Shown: one piece after another, positions 31,600 through 43,500 of the stretch
Numbering within the stretch: position 1 is the stretch's first letter
Layout: the number at the start of each line of letters is the position of its first letter
Source of the DNA: Onchidella celtica
Taxonomy: Eukaryota; Mollusca; Gastropoda; Systellommatophora; Onchidiidae
NCBI GenBank assembly: GCA_963931925.1
Contig: OZ007580.1
Coordinates: forward strand, 317,501 to 381,500
Direction of reading: 5' to 3'
DNA length: 64,000 nt
Made by a program: the position numbers and the translations under genes
Notes under the pieces: generated by a model
What the model saw: the letters and a program-made list of their open reading frames with translations, nothing else
Database searches by the model: none
What the model was told of the DNA's origin: nothing

Positions 31600-32165
31600 T
31601 GGAAAGAATTGTGAGAAACACTGTCCTTCACAGGTCGGGAGTTAAAGTTTGATCTCTGATTTTGCCGAATATACAAGTAAATAGTTGACTGTATTTCTCT
31701 CCCCCTATCCTATTTCTGGCCATCTGTTTTATTTGACGGCCAGGGACCTGGCAGGTTGACAGGTTGTCTTACATCAAGTACCCGTCTAGTTGGGCGCGCC
31801 CGGACCGTTTAGGCACCATCTCCTAAAATATTTAATCTGTCCCATGTGGTGGAAACTTTTCATGAAACCGGCCACAGCGTTTTCGAATTTATTTTCTTGA
31901 GTTCTATGTGCTGTTAGTACAGCTGCCGGCATCAGACTACTCTCTCCGCAGAATGTATATTTAGGGATCTTCTTATGAAAAAAGGTCTACGGTGGGTGGT
32001 CTCAGATAGGTGCAAAAGGCATCTGGGCCCATTATAATAGATGTGTATTTTTTTTGTATTTTCTTTAATCCCATTTGGGAAATTTGCCTTTGTGCCATTG
32101 CAGTCCAGTTACAACTGGAGCAGGCATATCGTCGCCACAGTGCAGCGCCGGTCGGCGGATTTATT
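31600..32165. other. Intergenic DNA
   Basis: Unassigned. A GC-rich patch (GGGCGCGCCCGGACC) lies at 31792-31806. No gene or element is recognised. Confidence 0.4.
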
Positions 32166-32169
32166 TTTT

Positions 32170-32505
32170 TTGGGGGGGGGGGAGATGGGGGAGGGGGAGT
32201 GAATGGTAGGGATGAATTTTATTTAATTTTCCCCAGGCAGCAGCCTGTGCGGCCTGCTCTTCACGATTTCCAACTGCCAATGTATCTTTAATGTGCGCAA
32301 CGTGCACATGGGGCCTCCGAATTTTTTCGTCCTTATCCGAGAAGATTAGGTACTCGATCCTAACCCCCCCCCCCCCCCCAAATAGGATCAGGGACACGAA
32401 AATATGAGAAAAATCCCAAACGTCCAGCATGCCTGCACCGGCCGGGTTTTGAACCCGGTACCTTTGGCATGAGAGGCGAGCACCTTGCCTCTAGACCACC
32501 TTGGG
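32170..32505 (-). mobile_element. tRNA-derived SINE, copy 2
   Basis: On the minus strand the head from 32505 reads AAGGTGGTCTAGAGGCAAGG, giving an A box TGGTCTAGAGG. A B box GGTTCAAAACC follows at about 32445-32457, both good RNA polymerase III promoter matches. The body shares GGACGAAAAAATTCGGAGG and the GCACATTAAAG segment with copy 1. The element ends at G-rich DNA near 32170. The head is better preserved than in copy 1. Confidence 0.82.
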
Positions 32506-32559
32506 GTTGGAGTGAGGGAGTTCCCTTTTTAAAATATTAGCTTTTAAATCTGCTTGGGT

Positions 32560-33005
32560 CCGACACCCTGTTCCGCAAAGACTTTCCATACAGGCAGACG
32601 ATTTGTTATACCGAAAAAGGATGTGTTCGGTGATCATGGACAACAAGATTACAATCATTGGAAATCACCCTTGAATCTATAAGCCCCGATCCTCAGTGTT
32701 TTTATACCTGTGTCACTCCAAATAAGGAAATTTTGTTCTGGCACCAAGATGTTTATTGTCTTGGGTGTAGGTTTGCGTTGAGAAGACTGGCGTTGTCTGC
32801 GATTCTAACTGAACTGTCTTGTTCAAATCTGTGCTGCACAAGCCCACGCTCGCACGTCCATCCTCTGTTGTGGACCCATCAGTGTATATTTTGTCTCTGT
32901 CTTTGTGTTATCTGCCTATGTGTTCGTTCACTGTGGGGAATTTATCTCTAGGCTATGTTTACTGATTTCCTTTGCCAGGGTGAGGTCTAATGTGAGGGGT
33001 CAGAT
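32560..33005 (-). pseudogene. LINE RNase H-domain fragment
   Basis: On the minus strand 32900-32740 reads IYTDGSTTEDGRASVGLCST, a typical RNase H opening motif (Asp of YTDGS) from I/jockey-type LINEs, followed by QTYTQDNKH. Flanking sequence is degraded. It sits directly upstream of the 26-bp array. Confidence 0.6.
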
Positions 33006-33078
33006 TCTCCTACGGGAAGGAGGGGGGGGGGGTGTATCAGGCAGGAAATAAAACATCTTTAGAAAGTTTGGACAGCAT

Positions 33079-33757
33079 ACAGTACTCGGCCCTCATACAT
33101 GTATACAGTACTCAGCCCTCATACATGCATACAGTACTCGGCCCTCACACATGCATACAGTACTCGGCCCTCACACATGTAAACAGTACTCGGCCCTCAC
33201 ACATGTATACAATACTCGGCCCTCACACATGTATACAGTACTCGGCCCTCACACATGTATACAGTACTCGGCCCTCACACATGTATACAGTACTCGGCCC
33301 TCACACATGTATACAGTACTCGGCCCTCACACATGTATACAGTACTCGGCCCTCACACATGTAAACAGTACTTGGCCCTCACACATGTATACAATACTCG
33401 GCCCTCACACATGTATACAGTACTCGGCCCTCACACATGTATACAGTACTCGGCCCTCACACATGTATACAGTACTCGGCCCTCACACATGTATACAGTA
33501 CTCGGCCCTCACACATGTATACAGTACTCGGCCCTCACACATGTATACAGTACTCGGCCCTCACACATGTATACAGTACTCGGCCCTCATACATGTATAC
33601 AGTACTCAGCCCTCACACATGTATACAGTACTCTGCCCTCATACAGTCATGTATACAGTAGCCTACTCAGCCCTCACACATGTATACAGTACTCGGCCCT
33701 CACACATGTATACAGTACTCGGCCCTCACACATGTATACAGTACTCGGCCCTGAAAA
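33079..33757. repeat. 26-bp minisatellite
   Basis: About 26 copies of CATGTATACAGTACTCGGCC plus CTCACA. Most copies are identical. Long THVYSTRPSHMYTVLGP frames on the plus strand come from the period and are not genes. Confidence 0.95.
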
Positions 33758-33769
33758 ATATTTATCAGA

Positions 33770-34380
33770 TCCATGGCAGTCCCATTACATGCAGCCTTGA
33801 AAATACTAATCCTACATTTCGATCACGATCACGAATACCTTAGACTAGACGTCCGCCGGGGCACCTCTGATGACTTTGCAACAATCCTTCTCAATTCCTC
33901 TCGGTTTTCAGCTTTTCTGAGCGTCTCTCTGAGTTCCACGCCCGTCCGTTCTCTGATGTTGTCTTCCCATCTCTTCTTTTGTCTGCCTCGTCTTCTCCCC
34001 CCCCTGGACTTTGCCCTGCAAGATGGTCTTGGCAAGGCCTTTTGAACGGGTGATGTGTCCATACCAACTCAGTTTGCGTTTTCTGACCAGTGTCAAGAGG
34101 TCGTCGTATGGCCCAAATTCATTTTTGATTCGTCTTTTGCCTTCGTCATTTGTGACGTGGTCTCTGTATGAGATGCCGGCCAGAAGTCTTCGAAATCGTC
34201 TATCTCCACAGCTTTGATTCTTCTCTCTAGGTCATCAGTTAGGATCCAGGATTCATATGCATATAAAATATTGATTTCACCATGGAGCGCATGAGTTGAA
34301 TCTTTGACCTGATGGCCATGTTCCTGTTGTTCCAGATAGTTTTGAGCTTAATCCTACATTTAGCACGAATTAAAAGTATT
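33770..34380 (-). pseudogene. LINE C-terminal fragment
   Basis: The minus strand reads KRKLSWYGHITRSKGLAKTI, then in another frame GGRRRGRQKKRWEDNIRE. This is the tail downstream of RT in RTE/jockey-like LINEs. There is at least one frameshift near 34010. Confidence 0.75.
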
Positions 34381-37300
34381 CTGAATGCTGGATCAGGACA
34401 GAATTAAATCCTGGCAATCCCATTCACAACATCATTAAAAACTATGAAATGAAGTTCTAGGCCTACAGTACTTACCACGGCAAGACACCCTAAAGAATAA
34501 AATTCTAATTCAAAACATGCAAGAAATGTCCGAAAACCTCCAGACTGGCGATTTCTGCCCGACCTGTCGCTACATCTCTCTCACCGACCTGGGCACTCGT
34601 GGGACTCATTGTGCATTATTATTATTATTGTTATATTAATATCATTACTAGATGAGGTACCCAGCATTGCTCGGAACCAGTCCTGTGCTCCCAGCCTCCC
34701 CCTCCTCTCTCTGATCCAGAATGTTCGCTATCTAGTCTTGCTACAGGTCTCGTAATGTGCACTCGTTTCTATGCAGAGAAACTGCACCAAATTGAACGTT
34801 TGTCAAAATCCGTTTCAAAAACAGTGTCCCCCACGCTGGGCTTATAGGGAGTAGAAAAAAAAAAAATTAATTTAACGTCACAACTGCATTTTTAAAAGAT
34901 TACCTGAGAACAGAATTAAAACAGCAGGTAGATGAGACATGAATTAGATTATGCGTATAGACACTATAAGTACATTGTGCGATTTTTCTCAGGATGAGCC
35001 AGGGAGCTTAGATAGTATATAAGCTCCTTGGGATGCGCTGGATGGACATTGGTTTTTCCGAAAACTTTTTTTGAACTGTGTTAAACTGTGTGACCTCTGA
35101 GGATACCACCACAATAAGCGTTTCATTTTCATTCCTTCCGATCCCAGTACAGATTTATAAATTATGCAAAACTACCGTTAATTCCAATGTCAAATCTGAA
35201 TGTAGGCCTAGATCTATAGTGTGCGGCAGCCAGCGGTCAGCCACGTGTGGCTCTCGCGCATATCCGAAGAAGGCATTATGCATGCGGATCCATGAAAGAA
35301 CTATTTTCTGACGTGGACCCGCAGTTCATCTTGCCGTTTCTGAAAGAAGTTGAACTTTACAAATTGAGTCAACAGACTTTTATCATATTTACAAAATTTA
35401 TGTAGACATACTGTACAGGAGTTCAGAGCGGGCCGGGCCTTTTCCCGTTATAACTTTTTTACTTTTATTTGATCTTACCAGTACCTATAGGCAAACTGAA
35501 GGGAGATGCCGGTAACGGAAAAGCCGTGAGAGGCGCAGAGTGGCCGTTATCGTGCTGACGGGCCGTTAAACCCAAACTCAACCTCCACTCCCCCCCCCCT
35601 CCCCAAGCTCCCTCCACCACCTCGACTCATGGACCAAGTATTTGTTCACGCATGCGCAACGATTCAAAACAAACAGGAGGTCACCAGCGATTGCGGCCTG
35701 ACGAAAGCCGCAGAGAAGATTACATAAGTTACATAGACGGGGCGTCGTCGATCGGAGGCCCGAAGACCCGGCTTTGAATGGGTGAGATAACTGGTTTTCA
35801 ATCATATTTTGTAGGCCTAGAATGCAGCCATCGTTTTTTGTTTTTTTTCCAGACAGCTCGACCTTGTCCTTGCATGCCTGTGGCTAGATTTAGGTCAGGT
35901 CACCTGCTCAGCTGATTGCGAATGGAATAATAATAATAATAATGTATAGCATGTGCCATCTGTTTGGCCTATGGCATGCAGAGATTTGCTAAGGCCACTG
36001 TGTGTATAGAATTTAAAGTGTAAATTTACTCAGGATTCGATTGAATATTCGTTATTATAGTAGCGCAAACCTCTGTGTTTTGCTATCGTCGGCAGTAACA
36101 AGTGAATCAAAGCAACCGCAAGTTTTGCTTTGTCATCGCTCGCTCACCCTGCACTCTAAAATCTCAGTACAAGGCCTAGAATCTAGATCTAGACAGCTGT
36201 CCTCTCCCTTGGTCATTCAAGCGTAGCAATACCAATCCCGGCAACACTAACTGTCTGTTTTTACGATGTGTTTTGCAGTTCCCAGTGTCAGATCTAGATT
36301 CTAGATCTTTAGCCTAGATCTAAACGGTAGAATTTTATTTTTGTAAGGCTCGTTTTTGTAAAGTTCTCCTCCATCACAATAAAATACTCAGGCCTGTTTA
36401 TGAATTAGATCTATGTATAACACACGGGACAAGTTCCCCAAGTGCCGACCACCCTCTCTAGGTGCCATAAAAATATCTATAGGCCTGTCCTAACCCTGCC
36501 CTTATCCCTAACTATAATCCTAATCTTATACCTAGTCTTATCTCTAATATACTATATACCCTTTACCCTTTCAACCAGAAAACAGAAGTTTAGAATTATG
36601 GATAAGGACAAGGTCAGGTTTAGAGAATCATTGGGTGGTCAGGATGTACAAAACTCTTTCCTAGTATTCTGTTGAAAAATCTAAATGGTGACAATTGATC
36701 CTACCTACAGTGGATGGACTATCTGGCAAGCCTAGTGTACATTTTAGTATAGTCATTCATGGAGACATGAAGTTGCAGGCAGTTACATCCATAGAATAGA
36801 TGATCTATCCAGGCCCCCTCCCCTCCAAAAGAAAAAAGCCCCATATATTTCCTGGATGACCCTAGCCAGCCGTCTTGGCAACTATATTTTCTTTTAGTTC
36901 CCAAACTTTTGTGCTAAGTTCTTCAGGTTTGAAGCATTGCATTTTAAACATTTCATTGATGTGTTGAGAATTTTTTTACTTTTCCTTAAATTTTGTTTGA
37001 TTCAAATTTTCGATGTGAGCATTCGCTTTCCTGTGCACAGATTTTGGTCATGGTTGTACATAGTGTTTACATTACCTCAAGCTGGTTCTGGAAACTGTAG
37101 CAGTCTAACAATAGAACAGAGCATCTACCTGTGAGCATAATTATTCCAAAGGCACTCAAATAATATTATATTCATGCATTCATTAAATATTATGTCCATC
37201 ATGACTTCATATTAAACAAACAGTCAGGATCACTGCATTGATTTAAGCAGTGGATGCTGTCAATAGTAATGCTATGTGATTTCATGTTATTTGTAATCTT

Positions 37301-37418
37301 TTAAATGTCCTTGGTCCTCAGTAGCTGAGTAGGCTTAGCCAAATCTGCAGGCCTACTCTATGTCAACTTTTTACTCTTTTTACTTAGGTGATTAAGAAAT
37401 ACATGCATAGAGAAGGAC
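34381..37418. other. Intergenic DNA upstream of gene B
   Basis: Three kb of mostly unique DNA. Visible items: an A-run at 34856, the segment GACGGGCCGTTAAACCCAAA at 35558-35577 resembling mollusc repeat tails, an AAT microsatellite at 35929-35944, repeated TCTAGATCTAGA words at 36180-36320, and a degenerate CCTAA-rich stretch at 36485-36550. Promoter and 5' UTR exons of gene B are probably here, but I cannot place them. Confidence 0.45.
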
Positions 37419-37593
37419 ATGATGGCTCTGGAAAACCTTGACACAGAAACTGACAAAGGACTTTTGAGTCCTGGAGCTCATGGAGATGAGGAGAATGCTA
37501 AATGGAGGAAAGTTAAGGAGGAAGTTGAAAGGAAAGAAAATGACCATGAAGGAGTGCCAGTTGACACAGGCTGGGCATGGGTCATTTGTATAT
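37419..37593 (+). CDS. Gene B exon 1 (N-terminus, start of TM1)
   Basis: Residues 1-58, phase 1 at the donor TAT|gtaagt. An acidic and lysine-rich tail precedes [13 protein letters not shown], identical to gene A over that motif. Confidence 0.9.
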
Positions 37594-40500
37594 GTAAGTG
37601 GTTTTAAAATTTATCTTTTGTCACGTGAATAAATTTATTTCTGAGTGCTAGTTTTTTCACAAAAGACATTTTTGCTGTGGAGCATCAATTCAAAGTTCCA
37701 TATCACAACTTCAAAACTACAATGGAAATAGAAGAGTTGGTGATCATTGGACACTGGCAGCTTTTGTTTGATATTGGAGATGTTGTTGTTCTGCTTCAGG
37801 CAAAACTATCATACAACTCAGCTCTTATTTTACTCTGGACCTGCTAAATTGGTCAGTGGTATTTATCCTAGTACGACATTTCATTTTCATTGTGGTTGTA
37901 GTGATTAAAATGTGCTGCTTTTATATTTTTATATTCCTCTGCTACGGTTGCTGTTTTTGTTTTCTCGTTCTTGGTAGTTATAAATTATGATGTGACCATA
38001 AATATGACATGAAAGGATGTAAAAACCAAAACTGATGCTATAATAATTATCCATATATCATCAGTGTGCTGGCATTATAGCTTGATCTTTTGTATTCTCC
38101 TTGAGATCAAGCCCATCATTGTCACATGAACAATTCACAAGTAAAACAGTAAAACATACGTCTTTGTCTGTCCTGGCAATAATACATCAAACCATGAGAA
38201 ATATTTCACTTAAATGTAAAATTATGTTCATCCAATGACAATATATTTGATCTATAAACTGCTGACTGAAAAGTTAATTTGCAATATCTGTCACGAAAAT
38301 TCCCTCATTGGCTATGGTAAATAGATAGTTTTATTTTCCCCTGCCAGTTCTGGTGTAATTTATTGTTGTGTGTGGTCTGTGACTGCTGCTGGCTGTGTGA
38401 GTGCAGCTGTTACACCATCAAGAAATTACTACACACTAATACTTTTATGTTTATAGATCATCTTGATAATTAATATGTTGTGTGCTTAACATCATTAATG
38501 TTAATGTTATTTTGCTGATCTGTCTCTGGACTGACATAAAACTACCATACATGTATAATGTATTCAAGGAATGACTTAAATAAGGAAATAAACAAAATAT
38601 TTTATAGAAGTAAATGATTCAAGAGAGTAGTGACAGAACAATGGAGTAGCAGCTCAAAACAATTCTGTCCTCCCAAACTCACAAACTTTTATTACTGTTC
38701 TTCATTAATTAGAATCATCTGAAATATTTCACATAATTCTTTGAGTAAAAAAATAGATCATCTGTTTGTCTCCTCCTGACTTATTTTCCTTTTCCATTCC
38801 CCATTGTGTGTGTGTGTGTGCGTGACTGTGTGTGTGTGTGAATGTAGGGTGATGTCTTTAATGTTGGTATGACTAAATGTGATGGTACAGGTAGTTGCAC
38901 AGGTAAACTGAATTAAACAGGAGTTCAGCGGTGTGAACTAAACTTCTGTGTATGCCCTCTGACCCCCAGAAAAAAACCTGAATATTTGAGATGTATAGAG
39001 GCGCCAACACGCACATAATAATACATTTAATAATAATAATAAATATATAAATAACAACAAATGCTTGAGTCTGGTCTCATTTGAGCTAACTTCGAAAAGC
39101 TACATTAAAAGGACATTTTGAGCAAAACATCCTGTACACAACAACCTACTTAAAAAGGATCTTTCTTATGGATATCTATGAACATTCAACCAGACTTGAT
39201 CACACAGATAGTTGATCCCTAGAGCTTCACTGACAATGTATCATGTATTTATTGCACATTAAAAAGTTTTTGTTGGTGTAAGCACAGCCAGTTTTGTATC
39301 TCTCATTTCTTTGGTGTAATTGTAACTACTTCAGTTTGTTGAAAATTGACCAAACACAGAAATAAAATCAGCTTATATATAATTGCTGGGAGAGATTACA
39401 AGAGCATTGGTACTGGCTTGGGATATGACAGAATAAATTGATAAATCAGGGTTTTCACTGTTCACCTGTTGCTGAAATGGATACATAATCCCAAGACAAG
39501 AGTTTATCATTCATATTTGGTTTTAGTGTGTCTTCTGAAAGTAGATAAATTCTAGCGGTGTATATTTTGATGGCAAAATAGATACATTGTGCAATGTTCT
39601 GGACAGCTTGCCTTACTCATACTGAAAAAAAAAAAAAATTCTATTTGATATTTTCATCCTGTTTGTATAAATTTTATTGGAAAGAATCTGTGGGAACTAT
39701 TTCACTTTCTATTTTCTTTGCTCAGGTATTTTCCTCAACATAACGACCATCATGGGTTTCAATCGCACACTGTCAGTCATCTTTGTGGATATTGTTGAAG
39801 AATTCAGACAATCAGCCACAGTAATTACACTGATGTTTACTATACATGCCCTTTTTGGCAGTATTGCATGTAAGTAATCTCATAGATTGATCCTAGTGCA
39901 GTTGTATGTAAAAGCACCAACCTACAAGTGTACAAGTATCAAAGTGTGTATTAGATCATGTTTCTCTATGTATGTCTGATTACACTGACAGTTTAGGCCT
40001 TGTTTGTTAGTCTTTTGGATCAGATAGATTGAAATGACTATTGTTGTCTGTTAGTTGGAAAGAGATGTATTGTGTCTAATTACATGTTTGATATCCAGAG
40101 GTTATAATAATTTAGAGCAGAAATGTCAATTTCAGGTTGCGCTGAATGTAAAAAAAAACTTTTCAGATCATTTAAAATTTTCTTTTGCTTTCCTAAAATA
40201 TTGATCAGCTCTTTTTCATATTGAGGTAATTAAAACTGCAGGTCAATCCACTCTGTCATAAACTTAGTTTTTTTAAGTGACATAAAATTGCAAATTTCAT
40301 CAAAATTAAAAAAAAAAGACCAAGTTATTTGTGTTTTTAGCAAACTCAATAAAGCTGAACATTTATTTGAAAAGTTAATTTGTCAGTGTTATAAACCTTG
40401 CAATTCCAATCAATCTGAAATCATTTTTACAGTCAAGTAATACTGATATGTGGCATATATGGTACCGAATTGGATGATGGCAGTTAAACGTTATTTGATT

Positions 40501-43500
40501 CCTCTTTAACTCCTTCACTGCCTTGCCCCGAGAATTTCTCGGGCCAGTCGGGGTCAGCATGCTTGCCATATGCCTATAACCCGAGAAATTCTCGGGCTTA
40601 TGACGTGCTGTATTTGCAGTACTGTCAATGGGATGTAAACAAGTAAAAACTCATGCAAATAACTGCAGCAATGTCCCTTGCTAAAATCTCCCGGGCATAT
40701 GGGGGTTTACATAGCCGGCAGTGAAGGGGTTAAGAGTTAGAGACGGAGGTAACCATACTTAAAGTATGTGAGCAGATATTTTTTGTGAAGAAATTTTTAT
40801 CTGTGCCAACTACAATGTACATCACACCAGACATTGCAATGCTGAAGAATCTAATTTGACAGTTTCTTTTTGTTGTTCATGACAGATGAAAATTCACAAT
40901 TCACGCTGTTTTTTCTTTTTTTTTTTTGCAGCTGTGGTCGTGTCCAATATTGTTATGAACAAATTTTCTGTCAGGACCATTGCTGTAGCAGCTTCCATTT
41001 TGAACGCGTTGACGTCAATATTCTTGTCCCTGGCTCCAAGTATCACCATTTTTTTGTTACTGTTTATTTTGAAGGGTAAGTTTGGTTTTTTGGGGAGTCA
41101 TTTGATTGTGTTACAGGGATGCCAAAAGTCAGGTTTTTCTGGTTTTTTTCTGGTTTTTCCGACAGTTTCCTGTGTATTTAATTGTATTTTGTGTGTTAGT
41201 GATTATTTAAAAACTGTTAAAAAAATGTATGTTTTGGTGCAAACACGATGACACGTTCATTTTTCATGTTTTTTTGCAAAAATCATTTGGCATCCCTGGT
41301 GTTAAGTCCTGGGTTCAGCGGGCTCTTTCATGCAATGGCCATCCCAGTGATCACTACTGGTCGGTCAATCCCTCGCCCGCGTGTTGCCGCTTGCTAAAAT
41401 CTTAGTGGCCAGGTCATTTGGGTGATTTTGAACATAGGTACATGTATTATCTTCACTTAACATATTAAAATTAACATGGTTAAAATATATTTTGACCACC
41501 TTCTCCAGAAGTCTGCACATGTTTGTCTCTTAGTCGTGTCATATTATAGGTGAAAAAAATTCTGTTCTCAAGCCAAGTAGGTACCATGTATTAACTATCA
41601 TGATATTCACATCTGATTTGATTTCCAGCTTTTAAAACTAAGTGTAAAAGCAAGAAAATGAACAGCAAGCAAGTCACTTTCTCTCAGTTTGCCAGGATAA
41701 TAAACCTAACGACAAACTGTTATGCTGCATTTCCCTTGGTGTTACATTGGAATATAAGCCCAATGGAATTCAACAAATGAGACTGAGTATTAGAAATTTT
41801 TTCATGTACATGTTGGAATAAGAAAAAAAAGCAAACTGGTACTTTCACATGATTTCTTTCCCATTATGTATTTCTATCATGCCCCCCCCCCCCCCTCCAG
41901 TTTATGTGAATGAATTAAATGTTACTAGAACTTTCCATGTGTGTGTGGTCTGTCCAAGGTGTGGCATTTGGAACTCTGCTGGTCAGTCCTATGTCTCTGA
42001 TTGGATTTTATTTCAAGAAAAGACGATCGTTGGCATCTTCCATAGCCAGTGCTGGTATCTGTGTAGCTTTTATTGCCTTTCCTCTGATTACAGAAGTACT
42101 CAGGTATGTACATTTCATCTCTTTTGTCATCTTTGTTATCATAGGACCTTCTCTTTCATTTTTGTTTCTTTCATCCTTGAACACTGATAGTCATGAATAT
42201 TTGAAAACAGGGCTCTGTTTCATAATTACTGTAACCTTCTGACTACAAGAACAAATTATGGTAGTAGCTTTTTGGATGTAAAGGGAAATCCAGTAAATTT
42301 CAAATCTGCAAAAATGTATCTGGTTAGATTTGGGGGGCCTGAGCAGACATACTGCAAACCGGATCCTGTAGGAAGCCAATATATTGTATAGCAACGCTGT
42401 TCCTCGTGTTTTGTTTATTCGGTTGCTACGTCTATCGTTTTTTTTCACGTTTTTTTCCCCTCCACAAAATTTTCGCATGTTTATCTGTCCCGTCACCCCT
42501 ACTATGTCTAACAAAATGGTATCGTCCGATTACGTTTATTACGATGTAACTATTCATCATACTCATGTAATAGTACTGACGGTCTGAAGTTAATTGGGGG
42601 AAATCTTGGGGAAACTGTGGACTCTGATGCTGTTTGTCGTCTACATGTGAAATGATGAGAAGAAAGGGGCCATCTGCATATTTGAGAAACTGTTCTGTCT
42701 GTAATTATCAATTCTGATGTAATACTAGGCATGCCGCTTAAGGGCGTCTGCCGGTAGGTTTTTCAACAGGGAAAACGGAGAAAATGACCGACTTTGTTGT
42801 AGGTCGTTGTCTTTATTTGATGTGATTAGAGAGATTTTGTGTAGCTTTGATTAAATGGCTTTTCAGTACATGTACTTTACAAGCTGGAAATCAAATCTCT
42901 TGCCGAAACTAACATCATAGTACGTGGAACCTTTACATAGTGGATGAGGGAGAAGGCAATGCCACGATACATGTGGTTAGTAAATTAAACACCTGGCTTA
43001 AATAATTATTTGTTCACCTGAATGGCCTGACTTAGGGACAAAAAAAAAAATGCCGAGGGCTTGGGAAAAGGACAAAACATGTGTTAAACGGCAAGTAAAT
43101 GCAGAAAATACTTGATTATGGGCCTTCTAACTTCTATTTAACAATAGAACTTACTGCATACCATCACAAGTACTTAATATCATAGTGGTCACTTACGATT
43201 TATCCACCACTATTGTTGTTATTATTGCATCCTAAAGTAAACACCGTATACGTGTTCAAAAGGACCCAGTTGACCCGACCGCCGAGGTTATTGGCAACAA
43301 GCGAACGTTTGGCGGACTGGCCGCTGGCTATCCCCGCACAGGGCATTAGGTGGACGAGTTCATTCAACGTGGGACGAGGGTTAATTATGTCTAGTTTGTT
43401 AAAGAAAAAGAGGGGGAGGGGGGATTACTAAACAAAGTTAGAACTACCTAGCATTGGGCAGGGATTAGTTCAATAGAATATTTGGATAAAGTCACCAGTA

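Noticed and set aside
32440-32505. Functional tRNA gene
   Set aside because: A and B boxes are present, but the sequence lacks a foldable acceptor stem and continues into a SINE body shared with another copy.
33032-33843. Plus-strand frames with THVYSTRPSHMYTVLGP repeats
   Set aside because: Product of the 26-bp minisatellite; no start context or domain.
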